Assembly: GCF_001707825.1 (NCBI RefSeq)
Contig: NZ_LYBM01000010.1
Coordinates: 1-64,000 of the forward strand
From: Veronia pacifica
GTDB lineage: Bacteria; Pseudomonadota; Gammaproteobacteria; Enterobacterales; Vibrionaceae
Direction: 5' to 3'
Length of the DNA stretch: 64,000 nt
The notes beneath the pieces were generated by a model, which had not been told where the DNA came from, searched no databases, and saw only the letters and a program-made list of their open reading frames with translations. A program made the position numbers and the translations under genes. Shown piece after piece: positions 30,407-40,886 of the stretch (the first letter of the stretch is position 1; each line of letters starts with the position of its first letter).

Positions 30407-31737
30407 AACGATACCTTTCTGCCGTCATTGAGCGCCTTTGCCACACAGCAGAAAGTGTCACCACGCTCCATGAAGTTTGCAAACTGATCAAGGCTGGCAC
30501 ATGCCGGTGACAGTAAGACCATATCACCCTGCACTGTTCGGGCATAAGCCTCGGACATCGCCTCATCCATGGTTACAGTAGTAATTGCATCATCGGATAG
30601 TTCAGCTAGCACAGTCCCATCTTTCCCGAAGCAATAGATTTGCGCATTCAAGGCGTTCAATGCTGGTTGTAAAGCAGAAAAATCAGCACCTTTACCGTCG
30701 CCGCCAAGAAGGAGGTGTAATCGGCCATTCAATGTCAAACCGTCAAGGGCAGCAAGCGTGCTCGCCAGATTGGTTGCTTTCGAGTCGTTAACCCAAAGCA
30801 CACCATTTGCATTAAGCACTGTCTGGCATCGATGTGGTAGACCGCCATATTCTTTGATTGCTGAATACTGAGCCTGACGGGATATATTTGCAGCATCTGC
30901 GAGTGCCATCGCGGCGAGACAGTTTGCTACGTTATGACGACCAACAAGTGCAATATCTGACACTGCTAGCAAAGGTTTCTCATCAACACTTAACCATTCA
31001 CCTTGTTCGGAAGACGTCAGTGAATACTTACCATGAGAAAAACCAAATGTAGCCTCGTCTGCTGAATTAACCGGCTGAGTCTGAGCATCATCATTGTTCC
31101 AAACGGCAAGACGACACTGATCAAAGATCCGTAATTTTGCCGCTTTATAGTCCTCCATACCCTCATATCGGTCCATATGATCCTCAGACAGATTAAGGAA
31201 AGCCGCAGCAGTCAAGTCGAGTGATGACGTCGTCTCAAGCTGAAAACTCGATAATTCTAAAATGTACAGTTCATGGTTATCGGCCAGCATGTCGAGCGCT
31301 GCATGGCCAATATTACCGCCGACACCGACATCAATACCGTCATGCTTTGCCATCTCGCCGACCAGACTGGTCACCGTACTTTTACCATTTGAGCCAGTAA
31401 TGCCAATAACAGGCGCTGTCACTGAACGGGCAAAGAGTTCAATATCCCCAATAATCTCGATACCCTGTGCCGCTGCGCGTTGTAATTCTGGGGATGCCAA
31501 TGCAATACCCGGGCTTGAAACAATCAAATCGGCGGAATGTAACCAATCGCTATTCCAGCCGCCTGAATGAAGCGCAACATCATCGGGTAACTGGTCGACA
31601 CCCGGAGGATTTTGACGGGTATCAATCACTTTTATACAACTCACTTCATCAAGCCGTTGAAGGTGCCTGACGACGGAAAGCCCGGTCATACCGAGCCCAA
31701 TCACAACAACTTGTTTTGTTGCTAAACCGTCTTTCAT
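30403..31737 (-). CDS. murD: UDP-N-acetylmuramoyl-L-alanine--D-glutamate ligase
   Basis: A 444-residue Mur ligase that adds D-Glu. It has an N-terminal Rossmann-like domain ([14 protein letters not shown]), the ATP loop [14 protein letters not shown], the [11 protein letters not shown]-type motif ([13 protein letters not shown]), and WVNDSKATN in the C-terminal domain. The ATG directly follows the mraY stop codon. Confidence 0.97.
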   Translation of the reverse strand: MKDGLATKQVVVIGLGMTGLSVVRHLQRLDEVSCIKVIDTRQNPPGVDQLPDDVALHSGGWNSDWLHSADLIVSSPGIALASPELQRAAAQGIEIIGDIELFARSVTAPVIGITGSNGKSTVTSLVGEMAKHDGIDVGVGGNIGHAALDMLADNHELYILELSSFQLETTSSLDLTAAAFLNLSEDHMDRYEGMEDYKAAKLRIFDQCRLAVWNNDDAQTQPVNSADEATFGFSHGKYSLTSSEQGEWLSVDEKPLLAVSDIALVGRHNVANCLAAMALADAANISRQAQYSAIKEYGGLPHRCQTVLNANGVLWVNDSKATNLASTLAALDGLTLNGRLHLLLGGDGKGADFSALQPALNALNAQIYCFGKDGTVLAELSDDAITTVTMDEAMSEAYARTVQGDMVLLSPACASLDQFANFMERGDTFCCVAKALNDGRKVSL

Positions 31738-32820
31738 TTATCGAACCTTCAACGTCGCCAGCGCAACCAGTACCAGAATCAGAGATATAATCCAAAACCG
31801 GACTATCACTCTTGGTTCAGGCCAGCCTTTTAACTCGTAGTGATGATGAATAGGGGCCATACGGAAGATACGCTGACCACGAAGTTTATAAGAACCAACC
31901 TGCAAAATCACCGACAGCGTTTCCATGACAAACACACCGCCCATGATCACCAGTAACAATTCTTCACGCACCAACACCGCAATAGTGCCCAATGCACCAC
32001 CCAGCGCCAGTGAACCCACATCACCCATGAAAACCTGTGCAGGATACGTGTTAAACCACAGAAAGCCGAGGCCAGCACCGACAATCGCGGTACACACTAC
32101 CACCAGCTCACTGGCATGCTTGAGATAAGGGATATGAAGATATTCGGCAAAATTGACATTGCCAGTCGCCCAAGCGATGAAGGCAAACCCGCCTGCGACC
32201 ATTACAGTTGGCATAATGGCAAGACCATCAAGGCCGTCGGTCAAATTAACGGCATTACTGGTACCCACAATCACAAAATATGTCAGCAAAATGTAGAACA
32301 AACCTAGCTGAGGCATTACATCTTTGAAAAATGGCACCACCAGTTGCGTTGCGGCCGTGTCCTTACCATGAGCATAGAGGGCAAACGCGACCACAAGTGC
32401 AATGGCTGACTGCCAGAAGTATTTCCAGCGAGCAATCAGGCCATCGCTGTTTTTACGGACAACTTTTCGATAATCATCAACGAAGCCTACGGCACCATAA
32501 CCCAGTAATACTGTCATCACAGCCCAAACATAAGGGTTGGACAAATCAGACCAAAGCAGCACTGTGATAGTAATGGCAGCGAGGATCATGATCCCGCCCA
32601 TCGTCGGTGTTCCGCGTTTACTGAAATGTGACTCAGGACCGTCATTACGGACAACCTGACCAATTTGCATCATTTGTAAACGCGCAATAAGTCGTGGCCC
32701 CATCCAGAGGGAAAGCAGCAGTGCTGTCAGCGCACTGACAATTGCACGAAACGTCAGGTAATCAAAGAGACGCAAAAAAGAGAGATACTGCTCGAACATC
32801 TGAGATAACCAGACAATCAT
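31738..32820 (-). CDS. mraY: Phospho-N-acetylmuramoyl-pentapeptide transferase
   Basis: A 360-residue integral membrane enzyme with ten helices that forms lipid I from UDP-MurNAc-pentapeptide and undecaprenyl phosphate. Catalytic aspartates are in GFVDDYRKV and [10 protein letters not shown], and the C-terminal [13 protein letters not shown] motif is present. The start overlaps the murF stop as ATGA. Confidence 0.98.
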   Translation of the reverse strand: MIVWLSQMFEQYLSFLRLFDYLTFRAIVSALTALLLSLWMGPRLIARLQMMQIGQVVRNDGPESHFSKRGTPTMGGIMILAAITITVLLWSDLSNPYVWAVMTVLLGYGAVGFVDDYRKVVRKNSDGLIARWKYFWQSAIALVVAFALYAHGKDTAATQLVVPFFKDVMPQLGLFYILLTYFVIVGTSNAVNLTDGLDGLAIMPTVMVAGGFAFIAWATGNVNFAEYLHIPYLKHASELVVVCTAIVGAGLGFLWFNTYPAQVFMGDVGSLALGGALGTIAVLVREELLLVIMGGVFVMETLSVILQVGSYKLRGQRIFRMAPIHHHYELKGWPEPRVIVRFWIISLILVLVALATLKVR

Positions 32821-34172
32821 TGCGCCGCCTCCTCTATCGCTTTTACAACCTCGGACATTTTCATTCCATTGGCACCTTTTACCAACACAGATACCTCGCC
32901 TTTATTTTTCATTAATTCCACTACATGCGCGATAAGCGCACCTTTATCGTCAAAATGCTTACCCTGACAACGTTCGCTAATCACTGCGCTCTCTGGTCCG
33001 TATGTCACTACTGTCTGGATAGAGGACTGACAGGTGTATTCTGCAACTTGTTTATGAACATCTTTGCTGTGTTCACCCATTTCAGCCATATCGGCAAGAA
33101 TAATCACCTTGTCACCGTCAAAGCCCGCGAGCATATCTACAGCAGCTTTCATAGCCGCAAGGCTGGCGTTATAGCTATCATCAATCAGTCGCAAGCCAGC
33201 GCGGGGATAACTTATTGCTCCGCGTCCCTTTACCGGAGCTACCTGACTCAACCCGGTTACCACCTCTTTCAGACTTATACCCAGGCTCATAGCAGCGGCT
33301 GCAGCCATAAGCGCATTAGAAATATTGTGTCGACCGGGTAATGTCAGCTCAACAGTGCCAGAGCCCTCAGGGGTAATAAGCTCGAAACGGAAACATCCAT
33401 TGTCGCGCGCAACAATATCATGGGCCTGCAGATCTGCGGATGAGTCAATGACTGAGGTTGTGAGCAAGCACTTACCTTTGAAGTAACTTTGCCAAGATTC
33501 TCCCCCGTGACTATCACAGTTAATAATCGCTGTATCATTTTCGGACAGGCCAGAAAAAATCTCACCCTTAGCGCGTGCGACGCCTTCAAGAGAGCCAAAA
33601 CCTTCCAGATGTGCTGCGGCAAGATTTGTTACTAATGCAATATCTGGCATAACCAGTGAGGTAGTATATGCAATTTCGCCTTCATGGTTTGCCCCGAGCT
33701 CCATAACTGCATACTGATGGTCTGCTTCCAATCTCAGTAAAGTAAGAGGGACACCGATGTCGTTGTTAAAATTACCTTCGGTGTAAAGCGTTTTTCCTTT
33801 CGCTGAGAGAATACTGGCGAGCATCTCTTTTACTGTGGTTTTTCCGCAACTCCCAGTCAGGGCAACAGTTTTTGCACGGCTTTGGGATTTGACCCACGCA
33901 CCAAGCTGCCCGAGGGCAAGGCGGGTATCGTCGACAACTAACTGAGGGATATCGATATCAAGGTGACGGGAAACGAGAAGCGCCGTTGCGCCTGCAGCCA
34001 CTGCCTTGTCTGCAAAATCATGAGCATCGAACCTTTCTCCTTTGAGAGCGACAAAAAGTGCCTCTTCAGACAAAGTTCGGGTATCTGTCGATACCTGGCT
34101 AATGATACTGTCAGTTCCAGACAGATTTGCATCGAGAATATCGGCCAGCTTACTGAGTTTGACAGGAATCAT
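32817..34172 (-). CDS. murF: UDP-N-acetylmuramoyl-tripeptide--D-alanyl-D-alanine ligase
   Basis: A 451-residue Mur ligase that adds D-Ala-D-Ala. The ATP loop is [12 protein letters not shown], and the family segments [16 protein letters not shown] and [14 protein letters not shown] are present. The start overlaps the murE stop. The D-Ala-D-Ala ligase that supplies it is not in this cluster. Confidence 0.97.
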   Translation of the reverse strand: MIPVKLSKLADILDANLSGTDSIISQVSTDTRTLSEEALFVALKGERFDAHDFADKAVAAGATALLVSRHLDIDIPQLVVDDTRLALGQLGAWVKSQSRAKTVALTGSCGKTTVKEMLASILSAKGKTLYTEGNFNNDIGVPLTLLRLEADHQYAVMELGANHEGEIAYTTSLVMPDIALVTNLAAAHLEGFGSLEGVARAKGEIFSGLSENDTAIINCDSHGGESWQSYFKGKCLLTTSVIDSSADLQAHDIVARDNGCFRFELITPEGSGTVELTLPGRHNISNALMAAAAAMSLGISLKEVVTGLSQVAPVKGRGAISYPRAGLRLIDDSYNASLAAMKAAVDMLAGFDGDKVIILADMAEMGEHSKDVHKQVAEYTCQSSIQTVVTYGPESAVISERCQGKHFDDKGALIAHVVELMKNKGEVSVLVKGANGMKMSEVVKAIEEAAQ

Positions 34173-35656
34173 TGGCCAGCCTCCAGTAAAGCCTGAGCCG
34201 TTTCCCGGTCAGAATAATGAATCTTGCCGGAGGCTAACACCTGATAGTCTTCGTGCCCCTTTCCTGCTACCAAAATGACGTCATCAGGACCAGCCTTCTC
34301 AAAAGCAAATGTCATCGCTTCTCGTCTGTCATGCAGAACGTTGGCGTTATCTGGTGCAGTCATCCCTGACAACATATCGTTAATGATTTGAACTGGAGAT
34401 TCAGAGCGTGGGTTGTCATCTGTCAGAATAACGTGATCGGCCATCTGCTCGGCAATTTCTGCCATCATCGGGCGCTTACCCGTGTCACGATCTCCGCCGC
34501 AACCGCAGATACACCACAATTGCCCCTTGGTGTGACGACGAGAAGCATCAAGGGCTTTTTCCAGTGCATCAGGCGTATGTGCATAATCAACGACGATAAG
34601 AGGTAATTTTTCACGGCTAAAGACCTCCATCCGACCGCATACTGCAACAAGTTTGCCCGCCGCTATAAGTAAATCATCAAGCGGGTAACCCATCCCAAGA
34701 AGAGTCGCCAAACTCAGCAGTAAGTTTGAGACATTAAAAGGCCCCACAAGTGCAGCGTTAAATTTACCCGCTCCCCATTCTGAGTCGAACGCAACTTCGA
34801 CACCATGAGGGCTGTACTGAGCATCCGTTAGCCAAAGCTTTTTTCCCTGATGCTGACTGACCGCTGCCTGACTATTACCAACTGCAATGGCCTCCGGCAT
34901 ATTTTTCAGCCACTGTTGCCCAACACTGTCATCCGCATTAATCACCGAGACCGGACAACCATAATGAGTGAAAAGCATTAACTTAGCTTCTGCATAGGCT
35001 TCCATGGTGCCGTGATACTCGAGATGATCCCGGCTTAAATTGGTAAAGACTGCCGCATCAAAATTAACAGCAGATACTCGCCCCTGTACTAAGCCATGCG
35101 AAGACACCTCCATAGCAACATGGGTAGCTTGCTGTTGATGAAAATCTGCCAAGTTTTTCTGAATGTCTAGCGCACTGCCAGTCGTGTTGGCGGCGGGTTT
35201 CAACGCATCCAGAAAGCCATTGCCCGCAGTACCCATCACAGCGCTCTTTTTACCCAGAAGGTTGAGCCATTGTGAAAGAAGCTGGCTGATGGTTGTTTTA
35301 CCATTGGTTCCTGTTATGCCGACAACCCTGAGACGTGAACTGGGAGACTGATAAAAACGGGCTGCAATCTCAGAGAGACAAGATTTAAGATAAGGAAGAG
35401 TGATAACGGGAATACCGCTGTCGAATGCGCTGCTGGTATTGTCACCAGACTCACCGCCATCAGCAATCACGGCACACGCACCGGCTTTTATGGCATCGGC
35501 GATAAAACGTCGTCCATCCACGACATGGCCTTGAATGGCGATAAACACATCACCCGGCTTGAGCTCGCGATGATCGAGCGTTATCCCGGAAATGCTGACA
35601 TCCGGTGCATCCGGATACCAAGGTGACAGTAATTCTTTAAAACTTGTATTCGGCAT
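34169..35656 (-). CDS. murE: UDP-N-acetylmuramoyl-L-alanyl-D-glutamate--2,6-diaminopimelate ligase
   Basis: A 495-residue Mur ligase. The ATP loop is GITGTNGKTTISQLL, and the DDNPRSE motif specifies meso-diaminopimelate rather than lysine, consistent with a Gram-negative cell wall. The ATG at 35656 is chosen because the protein then begins like its orthologues (PNTSFKELL), 13 bases after the ftsI stop; the open frame upstream overlaps ftsI. Confidence 0.96.
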   Translation of the reverse strand: MPNTSFKELLSPWYPDAPDVSISGITLDHRELKPGDVFIAIQGHVVDGRRFIADAIKAGACAVIADGGESGDNTSSAFDSGIPVITLPYLKSCLSEIAARFYQSPSSRLRVVGITGTNGKTTISQLLSQWLNLLGKKSAVMGTAGNGFLDALKPAANTTGSALDIQKNLADFHQQQATHVAMEVSSHGLVQGRVSAVNFDAAVFTNLSRDHLEYHGTMEAYAEAKLMLFTHYGCPVSVINADDSVGQQWLKNMPEAIAVGNSQAAVSQHQGKKLWLTDAQYSPHGVEVAFDSEWGAGKFNAALVGPFNVSNLLLSLATLLGMGYPLDDLLIAAGKLVAVCGRMEVFSREKLPLIVVDYAHTPDALEKALDASRRHTKGQLWCICGCGGDRDTGKRPMMAEIAEQMADHVILTDDNPRSESPVQIINDMLSGMTAPDNANVLHDRREAMTFAFEKAGPDDVILVAGKGHEDYQVLASGKIHYSDRETAQALLEAGQ

Positions 35657-35669
35657 CAGCTTGCCTGTT

Positions 35670-37412
35670 CTACTTATCCATAATATGTGCCGTTTGCAAA
35701 GATGCATCCGGAGCAACGTTTAAAATTTGAAGCGCACTTTTCATCACTTCAGAAAATACTGGAGCAGCAACCTGACCACCGTAATATTTATCACCCTGTG
35801 GCTCATTGATGACGACCACCAGCGCAACTCTTGGGTGACTTATAGGGGCGATACCTGCGGTATACCCAATATATTCGTCGCTGTAGCCCCCAGACACCGC
35901 CACTTTTGCGGTTCCGGTTTTGGCACCAACACGATAACCATCAACTGCGGCCCGGTGAGCACTGCCTCCCTTTTCGGTAACGGATTCCAGCATATCCAAT
36001 ACCATCAATGCATTTTTCCGGGAAACCACTTGTTTACCCGGTACGACATCTTTCGTTTTGATAATAGATAAAGGCCGGTTAACCCCACCGCTTCCCAATG
36101 TGGAATAAGCCCTGACCAACTGAGCAGGTGTAATGGACAGCCCGTAACCAAAAGAGAGAGTTGCCCTTTCAAAATCAGACCAACGAGTGCGGGAAGGAAA
36201 AAGACCAGAAGACTCGCCAACCAAGTTAACGCCCGAGAAATCACCCAGACCAAAACTGCTATAGAGACCCAGTAACGCTTCTACTGGCATAGCAAGAGAA
36301 AGCTTACTAACTCCTATATTACTGGATTTCTTCAGGATCTTACGCAGTGTGGCTTTACCTACTTTTGACGTATCCCTGACTCTGGCACCACCAATTTGCA
36401 TGATGCCTGTTGTGCCTGTGTTGATCACCGTGCTGCTGTCAGCGATACCATTTTCAAGCGCCGCAAGCACAACAAAAGGCTTAACGGTTGAGCCCGGTTC
36501 AAACACGTCAGTGATTGCCCGGTTTCTCATTTTGAAACTTTTTAGATCTTCACGGTTGTTGGGGTTGTAGGAGGGCGCATTGACCATAGCCAATACTTCA
36601 CCGGTATTTACATCCACCATCACCAGACTGCCAGAACGCGCTCTATAATCCGCAACGGCCTGTTTGATTGCCCGGTATGATATAGCTTGCAGCCGCTGGT
36701 CAATACTCAGTTGAAGCGCATTGCCGTCCTGGCCTTCTTTGACTGCAATCGTTTCAACGACACGACCAAATCTGTCTTTCCTGACGGTTTTCTTACCCGG
36801 CTCGCTGCTCAGCCAATCGTCATAACCACTTTCAACGCCTTCCAAGCCATGACCGTCAATGCCCGTCACCCCGACCAAATGCGCACTCACCTCTCCCGTT
36901 GGATAAAAACGGCGAGATTCCATCTTCATTCCAATACCAGGTAGTTTTAGCTTTTTGATGTAAGCAGAGACAGCAGGGCCAACCTGACGTTGAAGATAAA
37001 TGAAACGGCGTTTTTGATTGTCTGAAAGACGTTTAAGAAGCGTATTACGGTCAATCTCAAGTACGTCAGCCAAAGCGTGCCAGCGGGGCGTATCAGCAAG
37101 TCCACCCTGTTTGAATATTTGATAAGGATCCGCCCATACCGCCTGTACAGGTACACTGACTGCCAACGACTCTCCATGCCTGTCAGTGATCATTCCGCGG
37201 GCTGAGGGCAAAGCCTTAACCCGAACTGATCTCATATCTCCTTCCTGACGCAGAAAGTCGGGCTCAACGACCTGAATATAAGCAGCTCTTGCAATCAGCC
37301 CAACAAGCGCAGTGGCAATACAGGCACACACAAACACAAAGCGCCAGCGTATGAAAACCGGCACTTTCTTTTGATGTTTTCTGGGGCCTGCAGGCGACAT
37401 GTTCTTTTTCAA
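35670..37412 (-). CDS. ftsI: Septal peptidoglycan transpeptidase FtsI (PBP3)
   Basis: A 580-residue class B penicillin-binding protein. It has a short cytoplasmic tail, one membrane helix (about 24-46), a pedestal region beginning GDMRSVRV, and a transpeptidase domain with SxxK in EPGSTVKPF, SSN in KKSSNIG and KTG in GAKTGTAKV. It cross-links septal peptidoglycan with FtsW. The annotated TTG start overlaps the ftsL stop and follows GGTGAG; the ATG four codons later (37400) is a fair alternative. Confidence 0.95.
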   Translation of the reverse strand: MKKNMSPAGPRKHQKKVPVFIRWRFVFVCACIATALVGLIARAAYIQVVEPDFLRQEGDMRSVRVKALPSARGMITDRHGESLAVSVPVQAVWADPYQIFKQGGLADTPRWHALADVLEIDRNTLLKRLSDNQKRRFIYLQRQVGPAVSAYIKKLKLPGIGMKMESRRFYPTGEVSAHLVGVTGIDGHGLEGVESGYDDWLSSEPGKKTVRKDRFGRVVETIAVKEGQDGNALQLSIDQRLQAISYRAIKQAVADYRARSGSLVMVDVNTGEVLAMVNAPSYNPNNREDLKSFKMRNRAITDVFEPGSTVKPFVVLAALENGIADSSTVINTGTTGIMQIGGARVRDTSKVGKATLRKILKKSSNIGVSKLSLAMPVEALLGLYSSFGLGDFSGVNLVGESSGLFPSRTRWSDFERATLSFGYGLSITPAQLVRAYSTLGSGGVNRPLSIIKTKDVVPGKQVVSRKNALMVLDMLESVTEKGGSAHRAAVDGYRVGAKTGTAKVAVSGGYSDEYIGYTAGIAPISHPRVALVVVINEPQGDKYYGGQVAAPVFSEVMKSALQILNVAPDASLQTAHIMDK

Positions 37413-37726
37413 TGCTTACTCACCACCACTTCACTGCCAGAGCCCGGACGAACCATTTCCAGCTCACTACGCGCCTTCGACTCGACACGGCTGTGTTCTG
37501 ATAAGGCATGCTCTTCCAGAATCAGGTTTCTCCACTCCACCTCAAGCCGCTCTTGCTCAACCAACAGATTGTCATGTTGCGCAATCGTCGCCCGGGTCAT
37601 CTGCGTGACATACACAACAGCAAAGGCAGACATCAATACCAGAGCCAGCAGGATCAGAGGATATTTTCCTACCGACCCCAAGTCATAAGCTATCTGACGA
37701 ACCAGCCCTGGCGATGATGTTGTCAT
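37409..37726 (-). CDS. ftsL: Cell division protein FtsL
   Basis: A 105-residue bitopic divisome protein with a membrane helix at about 23-45 and a periplasmic leucine-zipper-like coiled coil (about 50-90). It pairs with FtsB and links FtsQ to FtsWI. It directly follows the rsmH stop codon (TAA then ATG), and its end overlaps ftsI. The sequence is poorly conserved in the family; position and topology support the call. Confidence 0.93.
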   Translation of the reverse strand: MTTSSPGLVRQIAYDLGSVGKYPLILLALVLMSAFAVVYVTQMTRATIAQHDNLLVEQERLEVEWRNLILEEHALSEHSRVESKARSELEMVRPGSGSEVVVSKH

Positions 37727-38679
37727 TTAGTTACCCAGTTTCTCCGCCACCCTCAGCACTGAACTTCGGGAGCGAGTATTATCTGCAACTTCGTTATCTG
37801 ACGGTTTTAGTGCTTTGCCCACTGGTTTCATACTCGCTGTGCCCATTGCTTTTATTTGGTCTTCAGTGAGCGGAACACCATGGGGAATGTCTGGGCCTTT
37901 ACTCTGCTTGCGAATAAAGCGCTTCACCAGTCGATCTTCCAAAGAGTGGAAGCTAATCACAGACAAACGGCCGCCTGGAGCAAGAATGTCACTTGCCCCC
38001 TGCAACGCGGTTTCGATTTCTTCCAGCTCGCTGTTTATATAAATGCGAATAGCCTGAAAGCTGCGGGTTGCCGGGTGCTTCTTTTTTTCTTTGATTGGCG
38101 ATGCGGCGGCAATTAGGTTAGCCAATTGCAAAGTTCGGGTGAGAGGCTCTTTTTCTTCATCTTCGCGATGCGCAACGATGGCGCGGGCAATACGCTTGGC
38201 GAAACGCTCTTCACCAAACACTTTTAAGACCCAAGCAATATCGTCGGCATCGGCAGTTTGGAGCCATTCAGCTGCACTGATTCCGCTGGTTGGATCCATT
38301 CGCATGTCCAAAGGACCATCGCGCAGAAAGCTGAACCCACGTTCTGGATCATCCAGCTGCGGGGACGACACGCCAAGGTCAAGTAAGACACCGTCAATTT
38401 TTCCAGCCAGCTCAAACTCGTCGGCATACTGCGCGAGTCCGGAAAAAGGGCCGTGAATAATGGTGAACCTATCATCGTTGATGGTTTTGGCCGTTTCAAT
38501 GGCTTGGGGATCACGGTCAATACTATAGAGTCGTCCATTCTCCCCGAGACGGGCGAGTATTTGGCGGCTGTGGCCACCGCGACCAAATGTACCATGACGT
38601 AAATACCGTCGGGTTTAATCGCAAGACCATCAATCGATTCGTTCAGAAGAACGGAAACGTGAGAAAACTGTTCTGACAT
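37727..38679 (-). pseudogene. rsmH: 16S rRNA m4C1402 methyltransferase RsmH, disrupted by a one-base deletion
   Basis: RsmH adds the N4-methyl group of m4Cm1402 in the ribosomal decoding centre. The gene starts at the ATG at 38679 behind AGGTGA and reads normally for 28 codons (SEQFSHVSVLLNESIDGL...). Then the sequence GTC-ATGG replaces the expected GTC-GATGG between 38596 and 38595. If one G (minus strand) is restored there, the frame continues without a stop through [37 protein letters not shown] and [12 protein letters not shown] to the TAA at 37727. That gives 317 residues, the normal length. As written, translation shifts and stops at 38224, or restarts at best as a fragment without SAM motif I. 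Either a recent inactivation or an assembly error. Confidence 0.9.
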
Positions 38680-38691
38680 AATACGGTTCAC

Positions 38692-39150
38692 CTATAGCGA
38701 CAAGTCGCTGAGACGGTCATTTAATGAGTCCGTCGCTTGGGTCTGAAGTTGAATATCCTGATCAATCTGTTGCTGCCATTTTTCCTGTTGCCAAATCTCA
38801 AATTTATTGAGCTGTCCGACCAACATAGCTTTTGTGTCAAGCCGAGCGTAATCACGTAATGTTGGCGCTAACAGAAAGCGCCCCTGACTATCCATTTCAC
38901 ACTCAAAAGCATGTCCCAAAAGCAGTCGTTGCAAACGTCTCTCAACAGGATTCAAACTAGATAGCCGGGATAGCTTGGCCTCTATCCGTTCCCACTCTGG
39001 CAACGGATAAAGCAGCAGGCAGGGTAACTGGTGGTCGATGGTACAAACAAAAACGCCATCGCACTGATCCGCAAGCTCTTCGCGGTATCTTTTCGGCAAT
39101 GACATACGGCCTTTTGAATCAAGTGAAATGGCGGTAACACCCCTCAACAT
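38692..39150 (-). CDS. mraZ: Transcriptional regulator MraZ
   Basis: A 152-residue protein with two SpoVT/AbrB-like domains, each carrying a DxKGR-type motif ([15 protein letters not shown] and [18 protein letters not shown]). MraZ forms ring-shaped oligomers and represses the dcw promoter in E. coli. It is first in the cluster, and evenly spaced GTGG repeats lie just upstream of its start. Confidence 0.96.
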   Translation of the reverse strand: MLRGVTAISLDSKGRMSLPKRYREELADQCDGVFVCTIDHQLPCLLLYPLPEWERIEAKLSRLSSLNPVERRLQRLLLGHAFECEMDSQGRFLLAPTLRDYARLDTKAMLVGQLNKFEIWQQEKWQQQIDQDIQLQTQATDSLNDRLSDLSL

Positions 39151-39401
39151 ATCACTTGTATCCCTCTTCCACCAAATTTACCCACTTTATTCCACTTCTC
39201 TCCACCCTCAAAGTGTATGTATCAGGTAAAAAGAAAGTCAAGCAAGCATCAATTGACCATCGCAACAAGTGGCAATATGTCTAGCTAATATCAAGGAGAT
39301 ATTGCCCAATATATTTGCCAAATGTTCCAGGATAAGAAAACTAACTGGGCCATGCGGTTGTTATTTCAACATATTGCATCGAATAACTTCGCCCGACCAC
39401 A
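39151..39401 (-). promoter_or_regulatory. dcw promoter region upstream of mraZ
   Basis: The spacer between mraZ and the rnpB terminator holds no gene. A minus-strand TTGACT at 39236-39241 is a candidate -35 with a weak -10 (CATACA) about 16 bases downstream, placing the transcript start just before the MraZ repeats. The remaining part is AT-rich with no recognised motif. Confidence 0.5.
39169..39205 (-). promoter_or_regulatory. MraZ operator: GTGG direct repeats
   Basis: On the minus strand GTGG occurs at 39205-39202, 39195-39192, 39185-39182 and 39172-39169. The first three are exactly 10 bases apart, the spacing of the known MraZ-binding repeats (TGGGN with 5-base spacers); the fourth is 13 bases further on. 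They lie 19-55 bases before the mraZ start. Autoregulation is inferred from this match. Confidence 0.8.
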
Positions 39402-39440
39402 AAGAAAGAAGGCGAGCTAAAAATTAGCTCGCCTTCTCTC
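39402..39440 (-). terminator. Rho-independent terminator after rnpB
   Basis: A perfect 13-base stem AGAAGGCGAGCTA / TAGCTCGCCTTCT, followed on the minus strand by TTTCTTTG, lies directly after the 3' end of the RNase P RNA. Confidence 0.88.
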
Positions 39441-39448
39441 GATATGTG

Positions 39449-39838
<390 letters not shown>

Positions 39839-39843
39839 GGCGG

Positions 39844-39849
39844 ATTATA
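39844..39849 (-). promoter_or_regulatory. rnpB -10 box
   Basis: A perfect TATAAT (minus strand) sits 6-7 bases before the predicted RNA start. No good -35 hexamer is visible at 16-18 bases. Confidence 0.6.
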
Positions 39850-39973
39850 TAGAAGTTACCAGATGAGATCCAGCACGACTTTCCCTGAAACAAAACTACA
39901 AAGAAATTGAGTTTGACCATACCGAAGATAATGAGGCTAAACTCTCCGGACAGATATGAACGAAAGGGAGTTT

Positions 39974-40831
39974 TTACAGGTTTTCCAGACCCCACTTATA
40001 GAGCGCATTCTTTTTAACCTGATACAACTCGGCGGTCAGTGCAGCGGCTTTTTTTAACGGAAGCTCGGCGGCCAATAAAGACAGTGCGCGGGTAGACTCA
40101 GGCGGTAAATCAGACTTTTCCGCTCTGTGTCCCGCAACAAGAAGCACCATTTCCCCCCGAATGCGGTTGGTATCCTCTTCCAGCCAAGGGATCAATTCAC
40201 CGAGCGGTGCACCATGAATCGTTTCATATGTTTTAGTCAGCTCACGCGCGAGTACGACTTTTCGGTCGTCTCCCAAAACATGCTTCATATCAGCTAATGC
40301 ATCCAGGATCCGGTGAGGTGACTCATAGAAGATCATGGTACGAGGATCTGACGCAAGTTCAGTAAATTTATCCTGACGTCCCTTACTTTTCGGTGGCAAA
40401 AACCCCTCAAAACTAAAGCGATCGGAGGGAAGTCCTGATGCACTCAACGCAGTGATAATGGCACATGCTCCCGGTAAAGGAACAACACGAACACCAGCGG
40501 CACGACAACGATGAACAAGGTGATAACCCGGGTCTGATATAAGGGGCGTACCTGCATCTGAGACCAGAGCAATAGACTCCCCACCTTGTAAGCGCTGGAT
40601 CAGAGTGTCCGCTTTTTGTTGTTCATTGTGATCATGTAAAGCGTAAGTGCGCGTTGCAATACCAAAGTGCGATAACAGCTTTCCAGTATGGCGGGTATCC
40701 TCCGCAGCAATCAGATCGACATGAGACAGAACAGAGAGTGCGCGCTGGGAAATATCACCGAGATTACCAATCGGTGTAGGCACTATATATAAAGTTGAGA
40801 CGTCAACCACGGTCGAAGTTTGATCAGTCAT
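39974..40831 (-). CDS. rsmI: 16S rRNA (cytidine-1402-2'-O)-methyltransferase
   Basis: A 285-residue tetrapyrrole-methylase-fold enzyme that adds the 2'-O-methyl group of m4Cm1402. Family blocks are present: [16 protein letters not shown] at the start, [23 protein letters not shown], and FYESPHRI. It is the partner of RsmH, which acts on the same nucleotide and appears broken in this window; RsmI looks intact. Confidence 0.97.
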   Translation of the reverse strand: MTDQTSTVVDVSTLYIVPTPIGNLGDISQRALSVLSHVDLIAAEDTRHTGKLLSHFGIATRTYALHDHNEQQKADTLIQRLQGGESIALVSDAGTPLISDPGYHLVHRCRAAGVRVVPLPGACAIITALSASGLPSDRFSFEGFLPPKSKGRQDKFTELASDPRTMIFYESPHRILDALADMKHVLGDDRKVVLARELTKTYETIHGAPLGELIPWLEEDTNRIRGEMVLLVAGHRAEKSDLPPESTRALSLLAAELPLKKAAALTAELYQVKKNALYKWGLENL

Positions 40832-40886
40832 TTGTTTCGGAACCTTTGGGCGATTAAGATAGAGGGTAATTTCTCACAGTCTGTAG

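Noticed and set aside
38224-38691. A separate 155-codon gene before rsmH
   Set aside because: Only the first 28 codons after the ATG at 38679 resemble a protein family (RsmH); the rest is rsmH read in the wrong frame after the one-base deletion.
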